Shown here: piece after piece, positions 1-5,232 of the stretch
How positions within the stretch are numbered: the stretch's first letter is position 1
How the letters are laid out: every line of letters begins with the position of its first letter
Assembly (NCBI GenBank): GCA_028694565.1
Contig: JAQVKR010000077.1
Coordinates: 1 to 9,063 of the forward strand
DNA: 9,063 nt
Origin: Gammaproteobacteria bacterium
GTDB lineage: Bacteria; Pseudomonadota; Gammaproteobacteria; DSM-26407
Direction of reading: 5' to 3'
Made by a program: the position numbers and the translations under genes
Notes under the pieces: model-generated
What the model saw: the letters and a program-made list of their open reading frames with translations, nothing else
Database searches by the model: none
What the model was told of the DNA's origin: nothing

Positions 1-1
1 G

Positions 2-124
2 GTGCTACTGGCCATCTACCGCGCCATCCGCCGCAAGGAAACCGCCGCGGAGCGGGTCAAGGCCCCGGCCGGACAGGGCGCGGGCGCCGCCTCGGCTGGC
101 GCCGTGGCCAGCCGCAACGACTGA
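2..124 (+). CDS. C-terminal fragment of an upstream protein, possibly an integral membrane protein
   Basis: Forty in-frame codons run from the left edge to a TGA at 122-124. The visible tail starts with a hydrophobic stretch (VLLAIYRAI), continues with a basic patch (RRKETAAERVK) and ends in a low-complexity Gly/Ala tail. This looks like the end of a last transmembrane helix followed by a cytoplasmic tail, because the positive charges sit next to the hydrophobic part. The next gene, 37 bp downstream on the same strand, is TusA-like. YeeE/YedE (TsuA-type) thiosulfate transporters are commonly paired with TusA-like genes, so that family is a reasonable guess, but the fragment itself carries no diagnostic motif. 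The coding assignment rests on the frame, composition and spacing only. Confidence 0.6.
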   Translation: MLLAIYRAIRRKETAAERVKAPAGQGAGAASAGAVASRND

Positions 125-161
125 TTCACTGACAATGAACTGACAAAGAGGAGCACGGACG

Positions 162-473
162 ATGGGACTGTTCGGACGCAAGAAGAGCAATGACGGCGGT
201 GATGCCCGGCCCCAGGGCAGCATTACCCTGGAGGATGGCAGCAGCGTGAGCGTCGCGCAGGTGGTGGACTGCATCGGCGACTCCTGCCCGCGCCCGCAGC
301 TGATGACCAAGAAGGCGGTGGGCAACGCCGCCTCCGGCGATGTCATCGAGGTGCGCATTGACAACCCCACCTCCATGGAGGCCATTCCGCCCATGATGCC
401 CGACCTCGGCGCCCGCCACCTCGGGACGGTGAAGTCGGGACGCTACTGGAGCGTGGTGGTGGCGAAGAACTAG
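162..473 (+). CDS. TusA-family sulfur carrier protein with N-terminal extension
   Basis: A 103-aa protein of the TusA/SirA (YeeD-like) fold. These small cytoplasmic proteins carry sulfane sulfur as a persulfide on a conserved cysteine. The hallmark CPxP motif is present as CPRP at residues 42-45, in the context DSCPRPQLMTKKAV that begins the first helix. The usual strand region (VIEVRIDNP, about 61-69) and C-terminal strand (YWSVVVAK) follow. A second cysteine, Cys37, lies five residues before the motif. The first 18 or so residues (GLFGRKK and a Gly/Asp/Ser-rich stretch) extend beyond a typical TusA of about 80 aa; the short hydrophobic-basic start could contact membrane. The start is supported by GAGGAG nine bases upstream. 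It leads a run of small membrane proteins, rhodaneses and DsrE-like proteins, so it probably receives or delivers sulfur for that cluster. Confidence 0.9.
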   Translation: MGLFGRKKSNDGGDARPQGSITLEDGSSVSVAQVVDCIGDSCPRPQLMTKKAVGNAASGDVIEVRIDNPTSMEAIPPMMPDLGARHLGTVKSGRYWSVVVAKN

Positions 474-494
474 CAGCCAACAAGGAACAGCATT

Positions 495-710
495 ATGGGA
501 ACTGGCCATCTGCAGATGTGGATCTTCTCGGCGCTGGTGACGCTGCTCACCGTCGGCGGCATCGCCTACATCTTCATCGCCCAGCCGGAGTACCTGCGCG
601 CCGACCGCGACGGGGTTCCGTACTTCAGTCCCCAGGTGGAGAACCCGATCACCGGGGAAGCCATCGACATGGGCACCCTGGTGCGCCATTACCGCGGAGA
701 GACGCCATGA
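495..710 (+). CDS. Small single-span membrane protein (71 aa), unrecognised
   Basis: A 71-aa protein with one strongly hydrophobic segment at about residues 8-29, followed by a polar C-terminal domain of about 40 residues (AQPEYLRADRDG through VRHYRGETP) with Asp, Glu and Pro. I do not recognise the family. The start has AAGGA ten bases upstream (485-489). The stop codon overlaps the start of the next gene (ATGA at 707-710), implying translational coupling. It contains no cysteine or histidine cluster that would suggest metal binding. Position between a TusA-like carrier and two other micro-membrane proteins suggests a structural subunit of a small membrane complex, but function is unknown. 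Confidence 0.82.
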   Translation: MGTGHLQMWIFSALVTLLTVGGIAYIFIAQPEYLRADRDGVPYFSPQVENPITGEAIDMGTLVRHYRGETP

Positions 711-799
711 GCCTCGATCTGGAAACCCTGGTCCAGCTGGCGGCGTTCGCGGTGGCGTTCTACGCCATGTTCATCAACTTCACCAAGGATCCCTTCTGA
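707..799 (+). CDS. 30-aa membrane micro-protein
   Basis: A 30-codon reading frame starts at the ATG that overlaps the stop of the preceding gene (ATGA) and ends at TGA 797-799, 13 bases before the next start. The peptide (MSLDLETLVQ, then LAAFAVAFYAMFINF, then TKDPF) has an acidic N-terminus, one transmembrane segment over roughly residues 8-25 and a short polar end. It contains no cysteine. The case for a real gene is the coupled start, tight spacing on both sides and a complete membrane-peptide architecture. Such tiny subunits are common in membrane complexes and are often missed in annotation. I recognise no family. Confidence 0.68.
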   Translation: MSLDLETLVQLAAFAVAFYAMFINFTKDPF

Positions 800-812
800 G
801 CCGGAGGTCGTC

Positions 813-1091
813 ATGAACACCCGTCAGATGCTGATGTTCTGTGCCGGCAGCCTGGCCCTGAGTCTCGGCGCCGCCGCCGTGCTCTTTCCCTTCGCCTCGG
901 TGAGCATGGAGACCCTGCAGGCTTCGCGCAGCGCCCAGCCGGTGGAAACCCTGGGCGAGGTGGACCTGGGACCCGACTTCGGCACGGTGCCGGTGACCGA
1001 GCTGGTGGGGTACTACATCGAGAATCCCCCGGCGCCGCCCGAGCCGGGCGCGGCCGCCGCCCCGAAGCGGCAGCAGTTCGGCGGCTGCTAG
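813..1091 (+). CDS. Membrane-anchored or exported protein with C-terminal Gly-Gly-Cys
   Basis: A 92-aa protein. Residues about 5-30 form a hydrophobic segment preceded by Arg4, giving either an uncleaved anchor or a signal peptide, so the rest should face the periplasm. A middle region (VETLGEVDLGPDFGTVPVTELVGYYIENP) looks folded. A Pro/Ala-rich linker (PPAPPEPGAAAAP) leads to the end KRQQFGGC. The terminal cysteine is the only one outside the hydrophobic segment, where Cys10 sits. A flexible linker ending in GGC resembles the GGCGG arm of SoxY, which carries sulfur intermediates on its cysteine, although the rest of the protein is not SoxY-like. The start has GGAGG six bases upstream, and the stop overlaps the next start (TAGTG). 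A role as a tethered sulfur carrier is inferred from the end sequence and the neighbours. Confidence 0.83.
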   Translation: MNTRQMLMFCAGSLALSLGAAAVLFPFASVSMETLQASRSAQPVETLGEVDLGPDFGTVPVTELVGYYIENPPAPPEPGAAAAPKRQQFGGC

Positions 1092-2044
1092 TGCGGAGAA
1101 GCCTCCACCATGGCCTGCTGCCGGCATTGCTGCTGGCGGCCGCCGGCCCCGCCGGCGCGGAGCTCGTGTACGTGGACTCGGCCGCCGACCCGACAGCCGT
1201 CGTCGCCGTGGATACCCGGCCCGAGCCGGCCTGCCTCGAGCGCAGCCTGGACGGGGCCCGCTGCCTGCCGACCGAGACGTTCCTGGGGCCGCAGCGGCGG
1301 CTGGCGAGTTTCCGCGACATCGTCTGGGTCCTGGGCGCGGCCGGTCTGCGCGGCGATGAAACGGTGCTGGTGGCGGGCGCCGACCCGGTGCGCCGGGATG
1401 CCGTCGCGGCGCTCCTGCACCTGGCCGGGCAGCGCCGCGTCGAGGTGCTGATTCCGCCCCTGGCGCAATATCTCGGCACACCCGGGACGGCCGCGGGCCC
1501 CGGCCGGGTCCGGGGCGTGCTGCGGGACCCGATCTTCACCGGGCAGCCGCGCGAGGGGCTCATCGTGCTGCGCGACGAGCTGGCGCGGCGCCTCACCGCC
1601 CCCGGCGCGCCGCGGCTGCTGGACGGGCGGCCCGGGGACGAGTACTGGGGCGGGCGGTTGCGGGCCCGGCGCGGCGGTCATCTGCCCGGTGCCGAGCTGG
1701 CCCCGGCCGCCGAGCTGCGGGCCGCGCTGGCGCGGGGAGAAAAGCCTCTGGCGGCCGCGGGCGAGGTGGTGGCCTATGGCCATGAGCCGCTCACCGGGCT
1801 CGCCTACCTGACCCTGCTGCGGGCCGGCTACGGCATCGACGCCCGGCTCTACCCGGGCGGCTGGCGCGAGTGGGCGGACGATGGCCGCCTGCCCGCCGAC
1901 GCGGCGTCCTATCGCGAGCCGGAGGCCGTGGAAACATCCGGCGCCCCGGGCGCCGGTTCCTGGGCCCAGGCCCTGCTGACCCTGGGGGCGGCTCTGGCCG
2001 CCGCCCTGTTCGGATACCTGCTCGGAAGAAGGAGGATTGCCTGA
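1091..2044 (+). CDS. Membrane-anchored tandem rhodanese-fold protein lacking the catalytic cysteine
   Basis: A 317-aa protein with a GTG start overlapping the previous stop. A signal peptide (about 1-23, ending AGA) and a C-terminal transmembrane segment (about 291-312, followed by RRR) place the bulk in the periplasm. Two rhodanese-like halves are visible. The second has LLDGRPGDEYWGG (176-188), GHLPGA (196-201) and LYPGGWREW (253-261), the usual rhodanese landmarks. Its active-site loop reads VVAYGHEPLTG (226-236): the position normally held by cysteine after Tyr is Gly230, so sulfurtransferase activity by the standard mechanism is not expected. The first half (VDTRPEPAC near 40-48) also lacks an active loop. 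The only cysteines are Cys48 and Cys58, a possible disulfide or alternative thiol pair. It probably binds or scaffolds a partner. Its stop overlaps the next start. Confidence 0.85.
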   Translation: MRRSLHHGLLPALLLAAAGPAGAELVYVDSAADPTAVVAVDTRPEPACLERSLDGARCLPTETFLGPQRRLASFRDIVWVLGAAGLRGDETVLVAGADPVRRDAVAALLHLAGQRRVEVLIPPLAQYLGTPGTAAGPGRVRGVLRDPIFTGQPREGLIVLRDELARRLTAPGAPRLLDGRPGDEYWGGRLRARRGGHLPGAELAPAAELRAALARGEKPLAAAGEVVAYGHEPLTGLAYLTLLRAGYGIDARLYPGGWREWADDGRLPADAASYREPEAVETSGAPGAGSWAQALLTLGAALAAALFGYLLGRRRIA

Positions 2045-2334
2045 TGGATCTGCTTTTCATCGTCTCCACGCCGGATGCGCCGCGGGTGCTGCTGCCCCTG
2101 GCCGCGGCCTGCAAGCGGCGCGGCGCCCGCTGGGGGTGTTTCTTCACCAACGACGGCGTGGAGGCTCTGCGTGACGAGCAGTTGGTGCGGGCCATGTCCT
2201 GCGCCGACACCGCGGTGGCCTGTGAACACTCCTGGGAGCGCTTCATGGGCGAGACGGCCTGCCCGGTGGGCTTGGGCAGCCAGACCAACAACAGCGCCCT
2301 GGTGGGCGAGGCGCGCAAGGTCATCAGCCTATAG
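2044..2334 (+). CDS. DsrE/TusD-like sulfurtransferase-family protein
   Basis: A 96-aa protein starting at the ATG that overlaps the preceding stop (TGATG). The N-terminus MDLLFIVSTPDAPRVLLPLA, then the helix, then ARWGCFFTNDGVEAL match the DsrE-family pattern of a hydrophobic strand, a loop, a helix of an alpha/beta sandwich, and an F..xDGV element. It has five cysteines (23, 32, 53, 60 and 73), which is many for this size. Cys60, in the context VACEHSW, lies where DsrE/TusD proteins place their persulfide-carrying cysteine. Such proteins accept sulfur from rhodaneses and pass it to TusA, in keeping with the neighbours. The protein has no export signal and should be cytoplasmic. An unusually structured 100-bp gap follows before the second DsrE-like gene. 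Confidence 0.8.
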   Translation: MDLLFIVSTPDAPRVLLPLAAACKRRGARWGCFFTNDGVEALRDEQLVRAMSCADTAVACEHSWERFMGETACPVGLGSQTNNSALVGEARKVISL

Positions 2335-2434
2335 GCCGCCGTTCCGCTCCTGAAGGCCCATTCCGCGCGCCCGGTGGCTCGCCGAACGGGTCCCGAGGAG
2401 CGGAGCAGCACGCGAACACAAGGGAGAAGCCTAC
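2335..2434 (+). other. Structured intercistronic region with long-range inverted repeat
   Basis: A 100-bp gap between the two DsrE-like genes, long for this otherwise tight cluster. It contains a perfect 9-bp inverted repeat, TCCGCTCCT (2343-2351) with AGGAGCGGA (2396-2404), extendable by a G.U and a G-C pair to 2341 and 2406. The 44-base interval between the arms can form a smaller internal stem (CCCG with CGGG). There is no T-tract. It could be an RNA processing or stabilising element, or a mild attenuator. The Shine-Dalgarno site of the next gene (AGGGAG, 2421-2426) lies just outside it. Confidence 0.5.
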
Positions 2435-2710
2435 GTGAGCGAGAAGAAGAACATCCTGGTGCTGGCGCGCCGCGACCACACCGAGGCCATGCGGGTCGCC
2501 GCCGGCCTCACCATCTTCGGCCATGCCGTGCGCCTGGTGTTCATGGGCGGCCCGGTGGCGGACACGCCGGAGAACGCCGAGCAGGCGGAGACGCTGGCGC
2601 TGTGCGACATCGAGCCGGAGACCACCGTGCCGGGACAGGAGCTGCCCATGCTGGACCCTCGGGCCCTGTCCCTGGCCATGGTCCGTTCCGACTGCGTGCT
2701 GAGCATCTAG
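2435..2710 (+). CDS. Second DsrE-family-like protein
   Basis: A 91-aa protein with a GTG start and AGGGAG eight bases upstream. The sequence ILVLARRDHTEAMRVAAGLTIFGHAVRLVFMG fits the DsrE/DsrF fold pattern: strand, then a helix with an ALR-like pattern, then a second strand ending in a Gly-rich loop. The C-terminus MVRSDCVLSI resembles the final strand of the family. It has two cysteines, Cys57 (ALCDIEP) and Cys87 near the end. Either could be a thiol for persulfide transfer, but neither sits in a context I can firmly match. No export signal is seen, so it is probably cytoplasmic. With the preceding gene it may form a hetero-oligomer like DsrEFH/TusBCD. The family assignment is less certain than for the first DsrE-like gene. 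Confidence 0.72.
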   Translation: MSEKKNILVLARRDHTEAMRVAAGLTIFGHAVRLVFMGGPVADTPENAEQAETLALCDIEPETTVPGQELPMLDPRALSLAMVRSDCVLSI

Positions 2711-2874
2711 CCGGCGGGGGTTTCTTCGCCACCGGAGGCGCAGGCAGGCCGCAGCGGCCGGGCGCGGTGTCCGCCCCCATGGGGGAGCGTGGGCGAGGCC
2801 GCCTCAACTTCCCCTGCGCGCCCTGCGTCCACCGTGGCTGACATTGAGATTTTCGGACGGGAGATTTCGAGCGA
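2711..2874 (+). other. 164-bp gap without a clear gene
   Basis: The gap lies between the second DsrE-like gene and the 61-aa gene. It contains the 12-bp palindrome CCCCCATGGGGG at 2774-2785 and a Pro/Gly-type GC-rich sequence. A 20-codon frame from the ATG at 2779 to 2841 would encode a peptide with a CAPC motif, but it has no convincing ribosome binding site. The last 40 bases (from about 2840) are less GC-rich and could hold a promoter for the downstream genes, although no clear -35/-10 pair is visible. Confidence 0.4.
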
Positions 2875-3060
2875 ATGAACATTGCCGTGCTGAAAACCGG
2901 GCTGTTTCCGGACCGCGAGACGGTGGAGGAGGGGTTGTCCCACTTCGAGACCACCTACTTCGTCTACACCTACGATGCCACGCGTCCGGGGCTGACCGAC
3001 GCCGACTGGGACCAGGCGCTCGACGAGCTGCTGGCCGCCGAGCGGGTGGTGGTCGTCTGA
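2875..3060 (+). CDS. Small cysteine-free hypothetical protein (61 aa)
   Basis: A 61-aa protein. MNIAVLKTGLFPDRETVEEGLSHFETTYFVYTYDA suggests two strands around a helix, followed by DWDQALDELLAAERVVVV, a helix and a hydrophobic end. The pattern of short strand, helix and strand is compatible with a truncated DsrE/DsrH-like or related alpha/beta mini-domain, but it lacks cysteine and shows none of the usual TusB/DsrH signatures, so I do not assign a family. The start is ATG 2875; a GGGAG element lies about 11 bases upstream, slightly far. No signal peptide or membrane segment is seen. In gene order it occupies the place of the third member of a DsrE-type triad and directly precedes the exported rhodanese. 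Confidence 0.68.
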   Translation: MNIAVLKTGLFPDRETVEEGLSHFETTYFVYTYDATRPGLTDADWDQALDELLAAERVVVV

Positions 3061-3114
3061 CCCCCCCGCGCGCCTGTGCCCAAACCATAAAAGAAAGCCA
3101 GAGGAGGTAGCACC

Positions 3115-4053
3115 ATGAGCAAACTGCAGCGTTTCATCACCACCGGCGCGGCCGTGGCCGCCATCGGTCTGAGCGGTGCGGCCTGGGCCGCGGCCCAGCC
3201 GCTGGTCGACGTGGCGTGGATCAAGGCCAACTCCTGCAACGACGGCGTCCGTGTGCTCGATATCCGCAACGCCCTGGACGGCGGCTCCCAGACCGACTAC
3301 CTGCGCGGCCACATCCCCTGCGCGGTGCATACCGACTACATGAAGGACGGCTGGCGCGTGGCGGACAAGAACAAGACGCCGGGCCAGCTGCCGTCGGCCG
3401 ATCAGCTGGAGAAGCTCATCGGCGGCCTGGGCATCGGCAACGATACCCAGGTGGTGATCGTGCCCGCGGGCAAGAACGCGCTCGACATGGGCAGCGCCAC
3501 GCGCATGTTCTGGACCTTCAAAGTGCTGGGGCACGACAACGTCTCCATCCTCAACGGCGGCCTGGCGGCCTACTCGAAGGATGAGAAGAACCCGCTGGAG
3601 AAGGGCAACAACAAGCCCGGGGCCGTTGCCTTCAAGGCCAGCGTGCGCCAGGAGATGCTGGTGGGCAAGGAGGAGATGAAGGCGGCCATGGAGAAGGGCG
3701 TGGCGCTGGTGGACAACCGCCCCAACGACCAGTACATCGGCATCAACCGCCACCCGAAGGCCAAGCGCAACGGCACCATCCCCGGCGCCAGGAACCTGCC
3801 GGAGAACTGGATGACCGAGAACAACGGCGGCTCGTTCCGCGACGCCGAAACGCTGAAGAAGCTCTACGCGGTGGCCGAGGTTCCCACCGAGGGGGAGGTG
3901 ATCACCTTCTGCAACACCGGCCACTGGGCGTCGCTGGGCTGGTTCGCGGAGCACGAGCTGCTGGGCAACCGGCAGGCGCAGCTCTATGACGGCTCCATGG
4001 TGGAGTGGAGCGCCGACGAGTCCCTGCCCATGGAGCAGAAGGTCGACTATTGA
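3115..4053 (+). CDS. Exported thiosulfate sulfurtransferase (tandem rhodanese)
   Basis: A 312-aa two-domain rhodanese. A typical Sec signal peptide occupies residues 1-26 (cleavage likely after AWA), so it acts in the periplasm. The N-terminal domain has VLDIRNALDGG (47-57), RGHIPCA (64-70) and a later LNGGLAAY, and lacks a catalytic loop, as is usual. The C-terminal domain has ALVDNRPNDQY (197-207), GTIPGARNLP and the intact active loop CNTGHWAS (266-273) with catalytic Cys266, then YDGSMVEW. Such enzymes move sulfane sulfur from thiosulfate or a persulfide to an acceptor such as cyanide or a thiol protein. The substrate here is unknown. A strong AGGAGG site lies just upstream of the ATG, suggesting high expression. 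Codon choice is Lys/Asn-richer than its neighbours. The cytochrome gene follows after 28 bp. Confidence 0.93.
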   Translation: MSKLQRFITTGAAVAAIGLSGAAWAAAQPLVDVAWIKANSCNDGVRVLDIRNALDGGSQTDYLRGHIPCAVHTDYMKDGWRVADKNKTPGQLPSADQLEKLIGGLGIGNDTQVVIVPAGKNALDMGSATRMFWTFKVLGHDNVSILNGGLAAYSKDEKNPLEKGNNKPGAVAFKASVRQEMLVGKEEMKAAMEKGVALVDNRPNDQYIGINRHPKAKRNGTIPGARNLPENWMTENNGGSFRDAETLKKLYAVAEVPTEGEVITFCNTGHWASLGWFAEHELLGNRQAQLYDGSMVEWSADESLPMEQKVDY

Positions 4054-4081
4054 TGGGCCCCGCTCGCTCCGTTCGAAGGCC

Positions 4082-4729
4082 GTGAACGGAATCGGCCGGA
4101 TTGCCGCGGCGCTGGTGCTGCTTCTCCTGAGCGGTGCCGGCGCCGCGGTTTTTGCCCAGGGCGAGCACGGCCGGCGCTTTGCCGTGGAACTGGCCATCCT
4201 GGCCGGCGATGTACGGCTGCTGACCGGGGCGGCGCCTTCGGGTCTCCACCGGCGCGGGCTGCAGGACCGGGTGGCCAGCGCGCTGGGCTACCTGGGGTTG
4301 CTGGCCCGGGAGGCGGTGCAGGAAACCGGCGTCGCCGATCCGGGCCTGGACGCCGAGATCGACGCCCTGCGCGCGGCGTTCCGGGGCGGCCGGCTCCCGG
4401 TGCTGGCCGACGGGCTGGCCGCGCTGCAGCGGCGCTACCCGGTCGATGCGCCGGACTTCATTCCCGTCGAGCCCACCCCGGCCCGGCTGCGGAGCGGGCG
4501 CGAGCTATACGAACGCCTCTGCATCGCCTGTCACGCCGTGCCGGACGCCCATCGGGCCAATCCGGCCCGGGATCTGTTCCGGGATGCCAGGGAGATGCCG
4601 CCGGCGGAGTTCGTGGCGCGGCTGCTGGGCGGAGTGCGCGGCGTGGCGCAGAGCGGTCTCGAGAACCCTCTCACCGACGAGGAGTTGCGCGGGCTGCTGG
4701 CCTGGTTCCGCCACGGGCCGTCCCGGTGA
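4082..4729 (+). CDS. Exported monohaem c-type cytochrome with helical N-terminal region
   Basis: A 215-aa protein from the GTG at 4082; AAGG lies five bases upstream, and this start places a hydrophobic export signal (about 5-25, ending VFA) at the N-terminus. Residues about 30-125 are predicted helical and unrecognised. The C-terminal part is a class I-like cytochrome c domain: LYERLCIACHAVP gives the CxxCH haem site with Cys147, Cys150 and His151. Met172 (REMPPAEF) is the likely distal ligand, and LTDEELRGLLAWFR is the typical last helix. It probably takes electrons in the periplasm, perhaps from oxidation of a sulfur intermediate handled by the exported rhodanese just upstream; this role is inferred. 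Its 3' end overlaps the convergent nsrR gene by 59 bp. A longer frame upstream lies inside the rhodanese gene and is rejected. Confidence 0.87.
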   Translation: MNGIGRIAAALVLLLLSGAGAAVFAQGEHGRRFAVELAILAGDVRLLTGAAPSGLHRRGLQDRVASALGYLGLLAREAVQETGVADPGLDAEIDALRAAFRGGRLPVLADGLAALQRRYPVDAPDFIPVEPTPARLRSGRELYERLCIACHAVPDAHRANPARDLFRDAREMPPAEFVARLLGGVRGVAQSGLENPLTDEELRGLLAWFRHGPSR

Positions 4730-5162
4730 GATCCGGCATCAGGATCGCGCGCAGGCGCGTCCGCTTCTTGAGCAGGTCCGCCAGGGTATAGCCATCCAGC
4801 ACCTTGTAGAACGCCTGCAGCGCCTCGCCCAGGAACCGCTGCAGGTTGCAGGCGCCGTCGATGCGGCATTCCGAGGTGGCCGGGTCGAAGCATTCCACCA
4901 GCGCCGTGGAGGCCTCGGTGCGGCGCACCACCTTCCCCAGGACGATGGCGTCGGCCGCCTGCGCCAGGCGCATTCCGCCGCCCTTGCCGCGCACCGTCTC
5001 CACCAGCCCTTCCGTGGCCAGGTGATGGACCACCTTCATCAGGTGGTTGCGGGAGATGCCGTAGGCCTCCGCGATCTCGCCCACCGTCGCCAGTTCCCCG
5101 CCCTTGATGCCGAGGTAGATGAGAACGCGCAGGGTGTAGTCGGAGAACAGGGTCAGGCGCAT
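4671..5162 (-). CDS. nsrR: NsrR-type Rrf2-family nitric-oxide-sensing repressor
   Basis: A 163-aa Rrf2-family regulator. MRLTLFSDYTLRVLIYL opens a winged helix domain (EIAEAYGISRNHLMKVVHHLATEGLVETVRG) followed by the wing GKGGGMRLA. The Fe-S ligands are Cys91, Cys99 and Cys105 (VECFDPATSECRIDGACNLQ), matching the three-cysteine arrangement of NsrR though with longer first spacing; Asp8 is also present, reported as a ligand in NsrR. The C-terminal helix ending VLDGYTLADLL is characteristic. Known members hold an Fe-S cluster that NO destroys, relieving repression. The start is supported by AAGGAG on the minus strand (5170-5175). A low-complexity tail from about residue 146 extends the usual length and overlaps the cytochrome gene. 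It is divergent from an NO-type operon with a matching operator. Confidence 0.9.
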   Translation of the reverse strand: MRLTLFSDYTLRVLIYLGIKGGELATVGEIAEAYGISRNHLMKVVHHLATEGLVETVRGKGGGMRLAQAADAIVLGKVVRRTEASTALVECFDPATSECRIDGACNLQRFLGEALQAFYKVLDGYTLADLLKKRTRLRAILMPDLTGTARGGTRPAARATPRR

Positions 5163-5202
5163 GGCCGGTGCTCCTTCGTTTGATTAACATGCATACCAGA
5201 TA

Positions 5203-5231
5203 TTGATTATCGCGCGACGGGATGATATACA
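5203..5231 (+). promoter_or_regulatory. Predicted sigma70-type promoter of the DUF59 operon
   Basis: A -35-like TTGATT (5203-5208) and a -10-like TATACA (5226-5231) are separated by exactly 17 bp, four of six matches each. Transcription would start near 5238, inside the operator described below and about 23 bp before the first gene. The -35 overlaps a possible nsrR -10 on the other strand. Confidence 0.55.
5206..5211 (-). promoter_or_regulatory. Possible -10 element of nsrR
   Basis: ATTATC on the plus strand reads GATAAT on the minus strand, five of six matches to TATAAT, about 44 bp upstream of the nsrR start. The -35 is weak (TTTTGT at 17 bp or TTGTAT at 15 bp). It overlaps the -35 of the divergent promoter, so the two would compete or be jointly controlled. 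Confidence 0.4.
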
Positions 5232-5232
5232 A

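Noticed and set aside
813..850. Cys10 of the 92-aa protein as a lipoprotein cysteine
   Set aside because: The preceding residues are Leu-Met-Phe, which do not fit a lipobox, since a small residue is required just before the cysteine.
2779..2841. A 20-codon micro-gene with a CAPC motif
   Set aside because: There is no ribosome binding site, the ATG is part of a GC palindrome, and the peptide has no other supporting feature.
2707..4197. A 496-aa open frame on the minus strand
   Set aside because: It lies antisense to the 61-aa gene, the exported rhodanese with its intact active loop, and the start of the cytochrome gene. Its His/Val/Gly-rich composition is typical of a GC-rich shadow frame and shows no domain.
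5203..5216. An FNR-type box at TTGAT
   Set aside because: The second half (ATCAA) is absent at the required spacing. The sequence is better read as a -35 element.
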